Of a stretch of DNA of 64,000 bases, positions 55,397 to 64,000 are shown piece after piece. Origin of the DNA: Candidatus Schekmanbacteria bacterium RIFCSPLOWO2_02_FULL_38_14 (GTDB lineage: Bacteria > Schekmanbacteria > GWA2-38-11); contig MGDH01000011.1 of assembly GCA_001790855.1 (NCBI GenBank), positions 182,239-246,238 on the forward strand. Direction: 5' to 3'. Position numbers and translations under genes: made by a program. Numbering within the stretch: position 1 is the first letter of the stretch; each line of letters opens with the position of its first letter. Below the pieces are notes generated by a model, which saw only the letters and a program-made list of their open reading frames with translations, was not told the origin of the DNA and did not search any database.

Positions 55397-56431
55397 TTAT
55401 AGTTCAAGCCTTGCTGATGCATTAAGTTCAAACCTGCTTTTTTCACCTTTTAAAATCCTGTGATAACCTGCAAGACCAATCATTGCAGCATTATCAATGC
55501 AAAGCTTAGGGCTAGGATAATAAACTTTCAAACCATCTTCTTCTGCCCTTCTTTTTAATTCTGACCTTAATCCACTGTTACAGGCTACTCCTCCTGATAT
55601 AGAAATTGCAGAACAGTTCATTTTTTCTGCAGCATAAATAGCCTTATCAACAAGAACATCAACAACTGCTCTCTGAAAGCCCGCTGCTATGTCAGAGAGG
55701 TGTTCATCGGAGATTTTCTTAACCTTAGCCTTTCTTGTTGCATCATCATAAAGATTATTTTTTTTCAAATATGTAAGCACTGAAGTTTTAAGGCCGCTGA
55801 AGCTGAAATTGAAAGGGCTATCAGGCATATTAGCTTTTGGAAACTGTATTGCCTTTTTGTTTCCATCTCTTGAAAGCCTGTCTATAACAGGACCTCCCGG
55901 ATAGCCTAAATCAAGCATCTTGGCTACCTTATCAAATGCCTCTCCTGCAGCATCATCAACGCTTCTCCCAAGAAGCTGGTAACTGCCAATCCCTTTTACA
56001 AAATAAATATTGGTATGACCTCCTGAGACTATCAGTGAAACATACGGAAAGTTTATAGAAGGGTTTTCAAAAAGAATGGACAATAAATGTCCTTCTAAAT
56101 GATTGATGCCAACAAATGGAATTCCTCTTACAAGTGATATTGCCTTTGCTACTGAAAGACCGACAAGCAAAGACCCAAGAAGTCCCGGACCATATGTTAC
56201 AGCAATTGCTTCAATATCACTTAAATCTGTTTTTGCCTCTTTTAACGCTTCCTCTGTTGTTGGGATAATATCTTCAAGATGTTGTCTTGATGCAAGCTCA
56301 GGAACAACTCCTCCAAACCTTTTGTGAATATCAACCTGAGATGCAACAATATTCGATTTTATTTTGAGTCCATCTTCAAGGACTGCAACTGAAGTTTCAT
56401 CACAGGAGCTTTCAATACCAAGAAGCAACAT
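55397..56431 (-). CDS. tsaD: tRNA N6-adenosine threonylcarbamoyltransferase
   Basis: 344-residue Kae1/TsaD protein that installs t6A on tRNA together with TsaBCE. N-terminal LGIESSCDETSVAV, iron-binding NHLEGHLLSI, SGGHTNIYFV and C-terminal SISGGVACNSGLR with IDNAAMIGLAG are conserved. ATG 56431 has GAGGGTG six bases upstream, better than a GTG at 56440. The start lies within the 3' end of the GHMP kinase gene (20-base overlap). Confidence 0.96.
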   Translation of the reverse strand: MLLLGIESSCDETSVAVLEDGLKIKSNIVASQVDIHKRFGGVVPELASRQHLEDIIPTTEEALKEAKTDLSDIEAIAVTYGPGLLGSLLVGLSVAKAISLVRGIPFVGINHLEGHLLSILFENPSINFPYVSLIVSGGHTNIYFVKGIGSYQLLGRSVDDAAGEAFDKVAKMLDLGYPGGPVIDRLSRDGNKKAIQFPKANMPDSPFNFSFSGLKTSVLTYLKKNNLYDDATRKAKVKKISDEHLSDIAAGFQRAVVDVLVDKAIYAAEKMNCSAISISGGVACNSGLRSELKRRAEEDGLKVYYPSPKLCIDNAAMIGLAGYHRILKGEKSRFELNASARLEL

Positions 56432-57518
56432 CTGTTTCACCCTCTATGCAAACACCTTTGTCAATATCAACAAGATAACCCTTTCCACCTGCCTTCTCAA
56501 TCGCTTCAACAACCCTGTTTTCTTTGCCGGGAGCAAAAGCCAGAAAACATCCACCCCCTCCTGAGCCATTTATCTTGCATCCCAAAGCCCCGGCTGATTT
56601 TGCAGCATCTATTAATCTTTCTATTTTCTCTGTTGAAATCTGCAGGCCCTCTCTCAATGCTGAATGATGCCTGTCAAGCAATTTTCCAAAAACCTCATCA
56701 TCAACTATCCCTTGTTCTATGAACTTCTTTGCCTCTTGTGTTAAATCCCTTGTCATAAGAGTTGCTTCAAGTTTTAACTTTGGTTCTTCAGGAAGACTTT
56801 TTAAAACTTCCTTGATTTTAAAAAGCTCTGTTTTTTCTAAATTAAAATCCTTAATCACTTCCCTGACCTTTTCTACTGCAAAATTTACATTATTTTTAAT
56901 CCTGCTCAACCCCCCTTTTGTATCTTTCTGAACAAGGCTGTCACCAAGCACAAATCCACTGAGTTTGGTTTTTAGTTGTGATGCAACTGTTTTCTTTTTG
57001 CAGTCAATGTAGAGCAGACCTCCAAGGCTTGAACAGTAATGGTCCTGCATACCACCGGGTTCTTTAAACTCCTTCACCTCAGCCTCATATGCCAGTTCAG
57101 CAAGCCCTTCTCTTGTTACTTTCTGCGGATTGTCTGTTATTGTCAGTAAGAATTTAAGCCATCCGACTACCATTGCAGATGAACTTGACACCCCCTTGCC
57201 AATCGGGATATTGCTTTCTATGACACAATTATACCCCATACTAAACCTGTACCCGTATCTTTTTAAAACCCTAAGACTGCTTCTCAGATAATCCCTCTCT
57301 TTTTGAGGCAAAAAATCGCCTGATAAATTTATTGTCTCTTTTTCACCTATGTCAGGAAGTTCCATCTCAAAATAATTATGATTGTTTCTGAACCCTTCAA
57401 TCCTTATTCTCATATTAATTGCCGCTGATATAACAGGAAGACCAAAATAATCCTGATGTTCTCCCAAAAGGCATATCCTTCCAGGCGCAGAAACCCTTAT
57501 AGTCTTATCCTTTTTCAT
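56412..57518 (-). CDS. GHMP-family sugar kinase, galactokinase-like
   Basis: 368-residue kinase. The galactokinase-type signature RICLLGEHQDYFGLPV, the ATP loop NIPIGKGVSSSSAMV and the C-terminal motif INGSGGGGCFLAFAP are present. It could phosphorylate galactose or another sugar; the neighbours acpS and kdsA suggest a role linked to surface sugar supply, but this is inference. Overlaps tsaD by 20 bases. Confidence 0.85.
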   Translation of the reverse strand: MKKDKTIRVSAPGRICLLGEHQDYFGLPVISAAINMRIRIEGFRNNHNYFEMELPDIGEKETINLSGDFLPQKERDYLRSSLRVLKRYGYRFSMGYNCVIESNIPIGKGVSSSSAMVVGWLKFLLTITDNPQKVTREGLAELAYEAEVKEFKEPGGMQDHYCSSLGGLLYIDCKKKTVASQLKTKLSGFVLGDSLVQKDTKGGLSRIKNNVNFAVEKVREVIKDFNLEKTELFKIKEVLKSLPEEPKLKLEATLMTRDLTQEAKKFIEQGIVDDEVFGKLLDRHHSALREGLQISTEKIERLIDAAKSAGALGCKINGSGGGGCFLAFAPGKENRVVEAIEKAGGKGYLVDIDKGVCIEGETDVASWY

Positions 57519-57538
57519 TTTTCAAACCGGCTAGCCCT

Positions 57539-57916
57539 TTAACTTGTAATAATAACATTGGAAATCGCTATGTCTTTGTTGTGGGAAATGGAAAGAAGTA
57601 TTTTTGAAACTTTTAATCTTTTTGCAAGACGCAGAGTTTTATTGCGGAGGAAAATTTCAGGCTTTCCGCTTATTTCATTTACTATCTCAATGTCCTTCCA
57701 GCTTATTCCTTCTGTCCCCGTTTGGTTTAAGGCTTTATACACTGCCTCTTTTGCCGCAAACCTTGCTGCATAGTGCTGATACCTGTCTTTTTTCTTCTCG
57801 CAATACTCTATTTCTTTTTCAGTGAAAATCTTATTTAAAAATCTTTCCTTTTGTCTCCGGATAGTTTTTTTTATTCTTGATATCTCTATATGGTCAACAC
57901 CAATACCAATAATCAC
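57539..57916 (-). CDS. acpS: Holo-[acyl-carrier-protein] synthase
   Basis: 125-residue phosphopantetheinyl transferase activating acyl carrier protein. Mg ligands Asp8 (GIGVDHIEISRI) and Glu57 (FAAKEAVYKAL) are present, with SISHNKDIAIS at the C-terminus. GTG start at 57916. In the run kdsA-acpS-kinase-tsaD with gaps of 20-30 bases. Confidence 0.95.
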   Translation of the reverse strand: MIIGIGVDHIEISRIKKTIRRQKERFLNKIFTEKEIEYCEKKKDRYQHYAARFAAKEAVYKALNQTGTEGISWKDIEIVNEISGKPEIFLRNKTLRLAKRLKVSKILLSISHNKDIAISNVIITS

Positions 57917-57944
57917 TGTCCCACCACATTATTTTTAACGCTGA

Positions 57945-58778
57945 TTATCTCGCCTCACTCTTAACAAGCCTGTCAATCTTCTTTCCAATAATGAGAATTT
58001 TTTCAAGCTCCTTTAAGTCCACCATATTAGGCCCGTCACACAACGCCTTTTGGGGATTTTCATGGACCTCCATATAGAGAAAATCACACCCCAGAGCAAG
58101 AGCGCTTCTTGTCAGAGGCATTACAAACTCCTTCTCTCCAGAAGAAGCCTTTCCGGCGCCTCCCGGAAGCTGAACACTGTGTGTGGCATCAAAACCAACA
58201 GGATATCCAAACCTACGCATTATCTCTAATCCTCTGAAATCGACTACAAGGTTGTTATAACCAAAAGAGCTTCCCCTTTCAGTTAACAGTATTTTCTGAT
58301 TTCCTGCAGACTCAACCTTTTCAATTATGTTTTTTACATCCCAAGGCGCAAGGAATGGCCCCTTTTTAATATTGATTGCCTTTCTCTTTCTTGCTACTTC
58401 CTGAATCAGGTCTGTCTGTCTGCAAAGAAAAGCAGGAATCTGCATCACATCAAGAACCCCTGAAGATTTCTCTATCTCTGCAATCCTGTGAATATCTGAA
58501 AGAACCGGAATCTTATATTTTTCTTTAATCTCAGAAAGAATATCCAAGCCTCTATCTATCCCCGGTCCTCTGTAGGAATCGACTGATGAGCGGTTTGCCT
58601 TGTCAAAGGATGTTTTGAAAATCATCTGGATATCCAGTTTCTCAGACAATTCTTTTAGCCTCCCTGCAATGTCCAGGCAAATTCTCTTTGTTTCAATCAC
58701 ACAAGGACCCGCAATCAGAACAAAGGGATTATTGTTGCCAATCTCAATATTTCCTATTTTGACTATCCTGTTCTTCAC
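57945..58778 (-). CDS. kdsA: 3-deoxy-8-phosphooctulonate synthase
   Basis: 277-residue TIM-barrel enzyme condensing PEP with arabinose 5-phosphate to give KDO 8-phosphate for LPS. LIAGPCVIETKRICLDIA, FKTSFDKANRSSVDSYRGPG, LSDIHRIAEIE, QIPAFLCRQTDL and FDATHSVQLPGG are diagnostic. GTG start with GGGGGA upstream. It is evidence for a Gram-negative envelope. Confidence 0.96.
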   Translation of the reverse strand: MKNRIVKIGNIEIGNNNPFVLIAGPCVIETKRICLDIAGRLKELSEKLDIQMIFKTSFDKANRSSVDSYRGPGIDRGLDILSEIKEKYKIPVLSDIHRIAEIEKSSGVLDVMQIPAFLCRQTDLIQEVARKRKAINIKKGPFLAPWDVKNIIEKVESAGNQKILLTERGSSFGYNNLVVDFRGLEIMRRFGYPVGFDATHSVQLPGGAGKASSGEKEFVMPLTRSALALGCDFLYMEVHENPQKALCDGPNMVDLKELEKILIIGKKIDRLVKSEAR

Positions 58779-58834
58779 AGAGTTATTCCCCCATTTTAAA
58801 GGTAATTTTATAAATTCTAAATTTTAATATCTAA

Positions 58835-58959
58835 CAGGGTTCTGAAAAAGTTCAATTAATGTCATTACGAGAACCGATTTATCGGCTCGTGGTAATCTCA
58901 TCTGGATTGCTTCGCTTCGCTCGCAATGACAGTCAAAAAAGGACTTCTTCAGCAACCTG
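58835..58959. repeat. MITE-like palindromic element
   Basis: Outer imperfect inverted arms of 19 bases (58835-58853 with 58941-58959, 15 matching) flank an inner element starting GTCATTACGAG and ending CTCGCAATGAC (58861-58930). The inner sequence resembles the widespread GTCATTGCGAG-type repeats seen in many bacterial genomes. Non-coding. Confidence 0.75.
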
Positions 58960-58973
58960 CTAAATCCTAAAAC

Positions 58974-59015
58974 AAATTCAAAACAGTTTAGAGTTCAGAA
59001 TTTCGTATTTAGAAT
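58974..59015. repeat. 7-base-period degenerate repeat
   Basis: AAATTCA, AAACAGT, TTAGAGT, TCAGAAT, TTCGTAT, TTAGAAT between nadC and the MITE-like element. Confidence 0.5.
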
Positions 59016-59035
59016 TTTTTAACCTCTTATAAGAT

Positions 59036-59884
59036 CTACTCTACTCCTTCCACCTTCATGCTTATATCCACAGCGGATGGTGAATGTGTCAATGCCCCGA
59101 TTGAAATCAGGTCAACTCCCATCAGGGCGATTTCCCTGATATTTGAAAGATTAACTCCCCCTGATACCTCAATCACAGCCTTTCCGTCTATCCGCTCAAC
59201 AGCTTTTTTCATCTCATCTACGCCCATATTGTCAAGCATAACTATTTCAGCCCCTGCCTGCAGAGCCTCTTCTACTTCCTTTAAATTCGATGCCTCAACC
59301 TCAACCTTAAGGTAAGGGGGTACAAATTCCCTTATTCTTTCTACTGCCTCTTTTATTCCACCGCTTAATTTTATGTGGTTGTCCTTTATCAGTACTGCAT
59401 CAAACAGACCAAACCTGTGGTTTTTACCTCCGCCAACACTTACAGCATATTTTTCAAGCACTCTCCACCCCGGAGTTGTTTTTCTTGTATCAACAATCTT
59501 GGCTTTTGTGCCTTCTACCTGTGCGGCAAATTTCGAAGCATATGTTGCAATGCCTGACAGCCTCTGGAGAAAATTAAGCACTACTCTTTCGTATGAGAGA
59601 ATTACCTTTGCATTTCCTTCAATAGTTGCAATTATCTCACTCTTTGGAACAGAATCTCCATCTTTAAAAAATGCCTTGAAGTTAAAATTCTGATGAGATT
59701 TTTTAAAAATTCTCGGAACAATATCTATCCCTGCAAGCACCATTGTGTCTTTTGCCAGAAAGATGCCTTTAGCCTGTGTTTCCTCCTCTATTATCCCATC
59801 AGTTGTTAAATCGCCACTCCCTATGTCCTCATTCAGCGCCCAGTCAATCAGCTGGTCAATCTTTTTCCAGTCAAGTCTCACCAT
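59036..59884 (-). CDS. nadC: Nicotinate-nucleotide pyrophosphorylase (carboxylating)
   Basis: 282-residue quinolinate phosphoribosyltransferase of NAD synthesis. ALNEDIGSGDLTTDGI, ERVVLNFLQRLSGIATYAS, DTRKTTPGWRVLEKYAV, GGGKNHRFGLFDAVLIKDNH, and VMLDNMG with EVSGGV are conserved. ATG shares one base with the valS stop (TAATG), so nadC is coupled to valS. Confidence 0.96.
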   Translation of the reverse strand: MVRLDWKKIDQLIDWALNEDIGSGDLTTDGIIEEETQAKGIFLAKDTMVLAGIDIVPRIFKKSHQNFNFKAFFKDGDSVPKSEIIATIEGNAKVILSYERVVLNFLQRLSGIATYASKFAAQVEGTKAKIVDTRKTTPGWRVLEKYAVSVGGGKNHRFGLFDAVLIKDNHIKLSGGIKEAVERIREFVPPYLKVEVEASNLKEVEEALQAGAEIVMLDNMGVDEMKKAVERIDGKAVIEVSGGVNLSNIREIALMGVDLISIGALTHSPSAVDISMKVEGVE

Positions 59885-62547
59885 TACTGTAACTCCTCAA
59901 GAGCCTTAAGATGCCCTTCAATCTTTATCTTTTCTTTAATGAGCTCATTATGTTTTTCCTTGTCCTTTTCCACTACTTCAGCAGGGGCATTTTTAATAAA
60001 ATCTTCATTTTTAAGTTTTCTCTCAAGGACGGAAAAATCTTTTTCAAGCTTATTAATCTTTTTCTCAAGCCTTTTTTTCTCTTCTTCAAAATCAAGTATA
60101 CCTTCAAGAGGAACAAACAATTCCATATTCCTGACAATGCCTGTGGCAGAAGCCTTTGGCTTGGACAAATTTATACCAACATTAATCTCAGATGTCCTGC
60201 ATAATTTCGAGATATACTCTCTTGCTGAATCAATCCTTTCACTATCAGATGAATCAGGTGTCTTTATATATACCTTTATCCGTGTTGAAGGCGGTATATC
60301 CATTTCACTCCTGATATTCCTTATCACTTTTATCAGGCTTTTTAGTTCTTCAACGCGTGCAGTTTCTTCAGGATAAAAATCAACGTCATCTTGCTTCGGA
60401 TAAGAAGAAATCATTATGCTTTCAATGCTCTTTTCAGGCTTTACATATTGCCATATCTCCTCAGTTATAAAAGGCATAAACGGATGAAGAAGCCTTAATA
60501 TCCTTTCAAGCACATCAGTTAAAACTTTCTGGGCTGTTCTTTTTCTTATCTCATTTGTCTCCTGAATCAGATCCGGTTTTGTAAACTCAATATACCAGTC
60601 ACAGTATTCATGCCACAGGAACTGATAAATACTGTTAGCTGCTTCATTAAACCTATAGTTGTCAAAAGCATCTCTTACTTCCTTAATCACTTCATGCAAT
60701 TTACTGTAAATCCATTTGTCAATATCTGAAAGGATGAAATCCTTTTCATCCTGCGGTTTCCTTGAAAAGTCTCCTGTGTTTGAGATTACAAACCTTGATG
60801 CATTCCATAGTTTGTTGGCAAAATTCCTGTAACCCTCAAGCCTCTCCTCTGAAAGCCTGATATCCCTGCCCTGTGAAGCTAAAGCTGCAAGGGTAAACCT
60901 TAATGTATCAGCCCCAAATTTTCCAATTATATCAAGAGGGTCAACGACATTCCCCCTTGACTTGCTCATTTTCTGCCCTTCAACATCCCGTATCAGCGCG
61001 TGAATGTAAACATCTCTGAAAGGCACATCCTTCATGAATTTTAATCCAAGCATTATCATCCTGGCAACCCAGAAAAAAAGAATATCAAAGGATGTAACAA
61101 GACAGGATGTCGGATAGAATGTTTCAAGCTCCTTTGTTCGTTCAGGCCATCCCATTGTAGAAAATGGCCAGAGTCCTGAACTAAACCAGGTATCCAGAAC
61201 ATCGCTTTCCTGAACAAGTTCATCGCTTTCGCATTTTCTGCATTTTAAAGGCGCATCTTTTTCAACCAGAACCTCTCCGCATTTTTTGCAATACCATGCG
61301 GGTATCCTGTGTCCCCACCATATCTGTCTTGATATGCACCAGTCCCTGATATTTTCCATCCACTCAAAATAAGTGTTTTCCCAGCCCTTTGGTATAATTT
61401 TTATTTTACCGCTTCTGACAGCCTCAATTGCAGGCTTTGCCAAATCCTTTGTCTTGACAAACCACTGCTTTGAAAGATATGGCTCCACAACTGTCCTGCA
61501 CCGGTAACAATGCCCAACACCGTGAAGATAATCCTCTGTCTTTACGAGCAACTCCTGTCCCTCTAAATCTTTTAAAATAACTTCTCTTGCTTTAAAGCGC
61601 TCAAGACCATTATATTTACCAGCCAACTCATTAAGAAGACCATTCTCAGCAAGGACATTTACCTGAAGAAGATTATGGCGCAGGCCTATTTCAAAGTCAT
61701 TTGCATCGTGAGCAGGAGTAACTTTAAGCGCCCCTGTGCCAAAATCCATTGAAACATAGTTGTCTTCAATTATTGGAATTTCCCTGTTCATCAAGGGAAG
61801 GATTACTTTTTTCCCTCTGAATTCCCTGTATCTTTCATCTTCAGGATTAATTGCAACTGCCGTGTCACCAAGCATTGTCTCAGGCCTTGTTGTTGCAACA
61901 GTCAAGAATTTTCCTTTTTCTCCAAGAACAGGATAATTAATATGGTAAAGTTTTCCCTTTGTCTCCAAATGCTCAACCTCAAGGTCAGAAAGGGCTGTAC
62001 GGCATCGCGGACACCAGTTGATTATATAGTTTCCGCGGTAAATAAGGCCCTCTTGGTAGAGGCGGATAAAAACCTCCTTAACAGCATCTGAAAGCCCTTT
62101 ATCCATTGTAAATCTTTCTCTCTGCCAGTCACAGGAGCACCCCATTCTTTTAAGCTGTTTTATTATCAATCCTCCTTTTTTCTCCTTCCATCTCCATACC
62201 CGCTTAATAAACTCTTCTCTCCCGATATCATCTCTTTTTATTCCCTCTTTCATCAACTCCTTCTCAACTACGTTCTGAGTTGCAATCCCTGCGTGGTCAG
62301 TGCCCGGAATCCAGGCTACGTTGTATCCATCCATTCTCTTAAACCTTGCAAGAATATCCTGAAGGGTATTGTTAAGGGCATGTCCTATATGCAGGCTTCC
62401 TGTTACATTTGGAGGAGGGATTACAATTGAGTAAGAAGGTTTTTCAGAATTCTTGTCCCCGTGAGAGAAATTCCTCTCAAGCCAGAACTCATACCACTTC
62501 TCCTCAATACCTTTTGGCTCATACCCCTTCTGAAGCTCAATTTCCAT
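59884..62547 (-). CDS. valS: Valyl-tRNA synthetase
   Basis: 887-residue class I synthetase. HIGH motif in [14 protein letters not shown], editing domain with [19 protein letters not shown] in [14 protein letters not shown], anticodon domain, and a C-terminal coiled coil ([19 protein letters not shown]) that grips tRNA. A zinc-like CKKCGE/CRKCES pair lies mid-protein. Full length. The roughly 150-base leader holds two hairpins. Confidence 0.97.
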   Translation of the reverse strand: MEIELQKGYEPKGIEEKWYEFWLERNFSHGDKNSEKPSYSIVIPPPNVTGSLHIGHALNNTLQDILARFKRMDGYNVAWIPGTDHAGIATQNVVEKELMKEGIKRDDIGREEFIKRVWRWKEKKGGLIIKQLKRMGCSCDWQRERFTMDKGLSDAVKEVFIRLYQEGLIYRGNYIINWCPRCRTALSDLEVEHLETKGKLYHINYPVLGEKGKFLTVATTRPETMLGDTAVAINPEDERYREFRGKKVILPLMNREIPIIEDNYVSMDFGTGALKVTPAHDANDFEIGLRHNLLQVNVLAENGLLNELAGKYNGLERFKAREVILKDLEGQELLVKTEDYLHGVGHCYRCRTVVEPYLSKQWFVKTKDLAKPAIEAVRSGKIKIIPKGWENTYFEWMENIRDWCISRQIWWGHRIPAWYCKKCGEVLVEKDAPLKCRKCESDELVQESDVLDTWFSSGLWPFSTMGWPERTKELETFYPTSCLVTSFDILFFWVARMIMLGLKFMKDVPFRDVYIHALIRDVEGQKMSKSRGNVVDPLDIIGKFGADTLRFTLAALASQGRDIRLSEERLEGYRNFANKLWNASRFVISNTGDFSRKPQDEKDFILSDIDKWIYSKLHEVIKEVRDAFDNYRFNEAANSIYQFLWHEYCDWYIEFTKPDLIQETNEIRKRTAQKVLTDVLERILRLLHPFMPFITEEIWQYVKPEKSIESIMISSYPKQDDVDFYPEETARVEELKSLIKVIRNIRSEMDIPPSTRIKVYIKTPDSSDSERIDSAREYISKLCRTSEINVGINLSKPKASATGIVRNMELFVPLEGILDFEEEKKRLEKKINKLEKDFSVLERKLKNEDFIKNAPAEVVEKDKEKHNELIKEKIKIEGHLKALEELQ

Positions 62548-62610
62548 CTTCTAAAAAACTCCTTTTGCCTTTGTTGAAACCCGAGTTAATATATCCCTAA
62601 AATATAATAA

Positions 62611-62684
62611 ACGTGGTTTCTCCCCACGTCTTAATAAAATAACCAAGGCATCTTGCCTCTTGCATAATACAGGCAGGATGCCTT
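62611..62684 (-). promoter_or_regulatory. Hairpin leader upstream of valS, possible attenuator
   Basis: In valS direction, a 14-base stem with one mismatch (62684-62671 with 62658-62645) is followed by a second hairpin ACGTGG/CCACGT (62629-62624 with 62616-62611) and then a run of T with A (TTATTATATTTT). The second resembles an intrinsic terminator. The rest of 62548-62881 shows no gene; no T-box specifier or conserved T-box sequence is seen. Confidence 0.4.
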
Positions 62685-62881
62685 CCCTGTCTTTTGCATA
62701 ATTAAGAATATACTATTATCAAATTGCAACTTATATCCCGCGCAGATTTAAATTACTAACAGAAAGGCATTAGGGTGTCAAGGCTTAGAAAAGACGTTGT
62801 GTTAGCAAAGTAAATGTGATTATATTTGAAAGTAAAGCTTTGAAAAATCTTTTGTTCAATAATAAAGGAGGTTTTTGGAAT

Positions 62882-63550
62882 ATGAAAAGAAAATTTCATT
62901 TATTAAACCTTGCAGCCTTTTCATTTCTTGTTTTCATTTTAACAGGAAACAATCTCTATTCCCAGCATCAGCACGGACACCCTCCCGGCTCTGTTGACGG
63001 TTACATAAACATGCTTGAAACTCCTGACAGGGCTTCCTGGCAAATGCCTGAAAAAGTAGTAAACTATCTTGGGATAAAAGAAGGAGATGTGATTGCTGAT
63101 ATAGGCGCAGGTTCTGGATATTTTACGGTTTTTCTCTCAAAGAAAGCCGGAAACAATGGAAAGGTTCTTGCCTGCGACATAGAAAAGGGAATGATAAATT
63201 ACATTGAAGAAAGAATTAAGAAGGAAAATTTAAAAAATGTTGTCCCTGTTCTGTGCAAGCCTGATGACCCGATGCTTTCTCCTTCCTCTGCAGATTTAGT
63301 CTTTATATGCGACACATACCACCACATAGAAAAGAGGAATGAATACCTGAAGCTTTTAAAAAAATATTCAAAACCTGAAGGAAGGATTGCAATTATAGAT
63401 TACCAGAAAAAAGAAACTCCTCACGGTCCTCCCTTGTCAATGAGGATATCAAAAGAAAATATTGTGAAGGAAATTACTGATGCCGGCTATAAGCTTGAGG
63501 CAGAATTTTTCTTCCTGCCATACCAGTATTTCCTTGTCTTCAGGAAATAA
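62882..63550 (+). CDS. Exported class I SAM-dependent methyltransferase-like protein
   Basis: 222-residue protein. The ATG at 62882 has AGGAGG ten bases upstream and opens a signal peptide (about 1-27, KFHLLNLAAFSFLVFILTG). A His-rich stretch QHQHGHPPG follows, then DRASWQMPEKVV and the SAM-binding motif I VIADIGAGSGYFTVFLS, ACDIEKGMI and DLVFICDTYHHI. Known relatives share this secreted architecture but have no established substrate. Availability of SAM outside the cytoplasm is a puzzle, so it may act on another ligand. Confidence 0.8.
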   Translation: MKRKFHLLNLAAFSFLVFILTGNNLYSQHQHGHPPGSVDGYINMLETPDRASWQMPEKVVNYLGIKEGDVIADIGAGSGYFTVFLSKKAGNNGKVLACDIEKGMINYIEERIKKENLKNVVPVLCKPDDPMLSPSSADLVFICDTYHHIEKRNEYLKLLKKYSKPEGRIAIIDYQKKETPHGPPLSMRISKENIVKEITDAGYKLEAEFFFLPYQYFLVFRK

Positions 63551-63591
63551 TGAACAAATATTTTTATGCCATTTCCGCTAAAATAAATGTT

Positions 63592-63765
63592 CTCTGGATT
63601 CCTGCTGGAATTTACCCTCATGTAAATGGGAGACAGGAATCATCATGAGCTTTTGGCTCACAGAGAGGCATGAAAATAATCATGCGAGACCTGCCGGCAG
63701 GCAGGCGACTGATCTACTGGTGAATTGTTGTAAGTTTAATGGTAGGACAGGCGTCCCGCCTGTCC
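63592..63765. repeat. Composite dispersed repeat, second copy
   Basis: Contains CTCTGGATTCCTGC, then ATGAGC, TTTGGCTCACAGAG and CATGAAAATA in the same order as at 37297-37330, then GCCGGCAGGCAGGCG, and a 9-base hairpin GGACAGGCG/CGCCTGTCC (63745-63765). No gene in the 357 bases 63551-63907. Confidence 0.7.
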
Positions 63766-63821
63766 GAGGGGATTTTGAGTCAATGACAATAATTAATTAG
63801 GATAGCATTTGAAGCAAATTA

Positions 63822-63845
63822 CCCCGTGCTTCCGCACGGGGCTTT
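63822..63845. terminator. Intrinsic terminator hairpin
   Basis: 8-base GC-rich stem CCCCGTGC/GCACGGGG with loop TTCC, followed by CTTTT. Positioned to end transcripts from the methyltransferase region before the next gene. Confidence 0.6.
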
Positions 63846-63907
63846 TGAATATATTTTTGCTAAAGTATAAGAGGAATATAAACCTTTATTTTGAGGATTT
63901 AGTAAAT

Positions 63908-64000
63908 ATGGATAAAACTGTTGTGATAATCGGTGCAGGGGCATCAGGGCTTACATCAGGGATATACCTTTCCCAAAAGGGTTTTAATGTAAAAGTCTTT
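63908..64000 (+). CDS. FAD-dependent oxidoreductase, 3' end outside window
   Basis: The first 31 residues read MDKTVVIIGAGASGLTSG and then IYLSQKGFNVKVF, a Rossmann-type dinucleotide-binding start with GAGASG. This is typical of phytoene desaturase-like or amine-oxidase-like flavoproteins. The gene runs off the end of the window, so the specific function cannot be given. GAGG lies 11 bases upstream. Confidence 0.75.
   Translation, partial: MDKTVVIIGAGASGLTSGIYLSQKGFNVKVF

Noticed and set aside
59939-60376. Plus-strand Ser/Phe-rich open frame opposite valS
   Set aside because: Low-complexity shadow of the Lys/Glu-rich valS coiled coil and its flanking coding sequence.
62548-62815. T-box riboswitch before valS
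   Set aside because: Hairpins exist, but no T-box consensus or Val specifier arrangement was seen.

Overview
The window is an A+T-rich bacterial chromosome segment with dense, mostly minus-strand operons. It looks like an uncultured Gram-negative bacterium. kdsA points to an LPS outer membrane, and there are many lipoprotein signal peptides. Two clusters are familiar from deltaproteobacteria and neighbouring candidate phyla: carD / PIN-TRAM / ispD / ispF, and tig / clpP / clpX / lon. A formate dehydrogenase and several radical SAM enzymes suggest an anaerobic lifestyle. The lineage call is an inference; no rRNA gene is present.

Layout. 1-5.4 kb: two ABC half-exporters, a small lipoprotein, amrS and a flavin-binding protein. 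5.4-7.5 kb: meaB, the B12 subunit of methylmalonyl-CoA mutase and a lytic transglycosylase. 7.6-14.2 kb: an operon eno / glycogen debranching enzyme / fmdB-type protein / ppc. 14.3-18 kb: trmJ, proS, a vapBC toxin-antitoxin pair and gene debris. 18-25.4 kb: SpoIID protein, phosphodiester glycosidase and a secreted protein, then a FAD / Fe-S / formate dehydrogenase set. 25.5-32.8 kb: plus-strand Ala-rich protein, mcmA-mce, manC and a TPR protein, with minus-strand pyrF and a small lipoprotein. 32.8-42 kb: efp, glcD, a UvrD helicase, ilvE, uvrA. 42-51.2 kb: ispF, ispD, PIN-TRAM, carD, lon, clpX, clpP, tig, two tRNAs. 51.4-64 kb: a secreted Prp-like protein, a PEBP protein, a Cys/Met-metabolism enzyme, SplB-like protein, tsaD, GHMP kinase, acpS, kdsA, nadC, valS, a secreted methyltransferase and the start of a FAD oxidoreductase.

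How genes work together. Propionyl/methylmalonyl-CoA metabolism is split over two loci (mcmA-mce and mcmB-meaB). Protein quality control is one operon (tig-clpP-clpX-lon). Carbon flow around PEP and storage glycan is grouped under one strong promoter.

Most unusual features. (1) Degenerate repeats with a strict 7-base period occur in about a dozen intergenic sites, often as two converging arms, and once inside proS in frame. (2) A Prp-type cysteine protease domain is fused to a lipoprotein signal. (3) A long palindrome sits in frame inside the UvrD helicase. (4) Two lipoprotein genes carry one-base frameshifts in or next to simple repeats. (5) A TPR protein carries a zinc-peptidase-like domain whose HExxH motif is destroyed. 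(6) EF-P lacks the usual modifiable residue at its loop tip.
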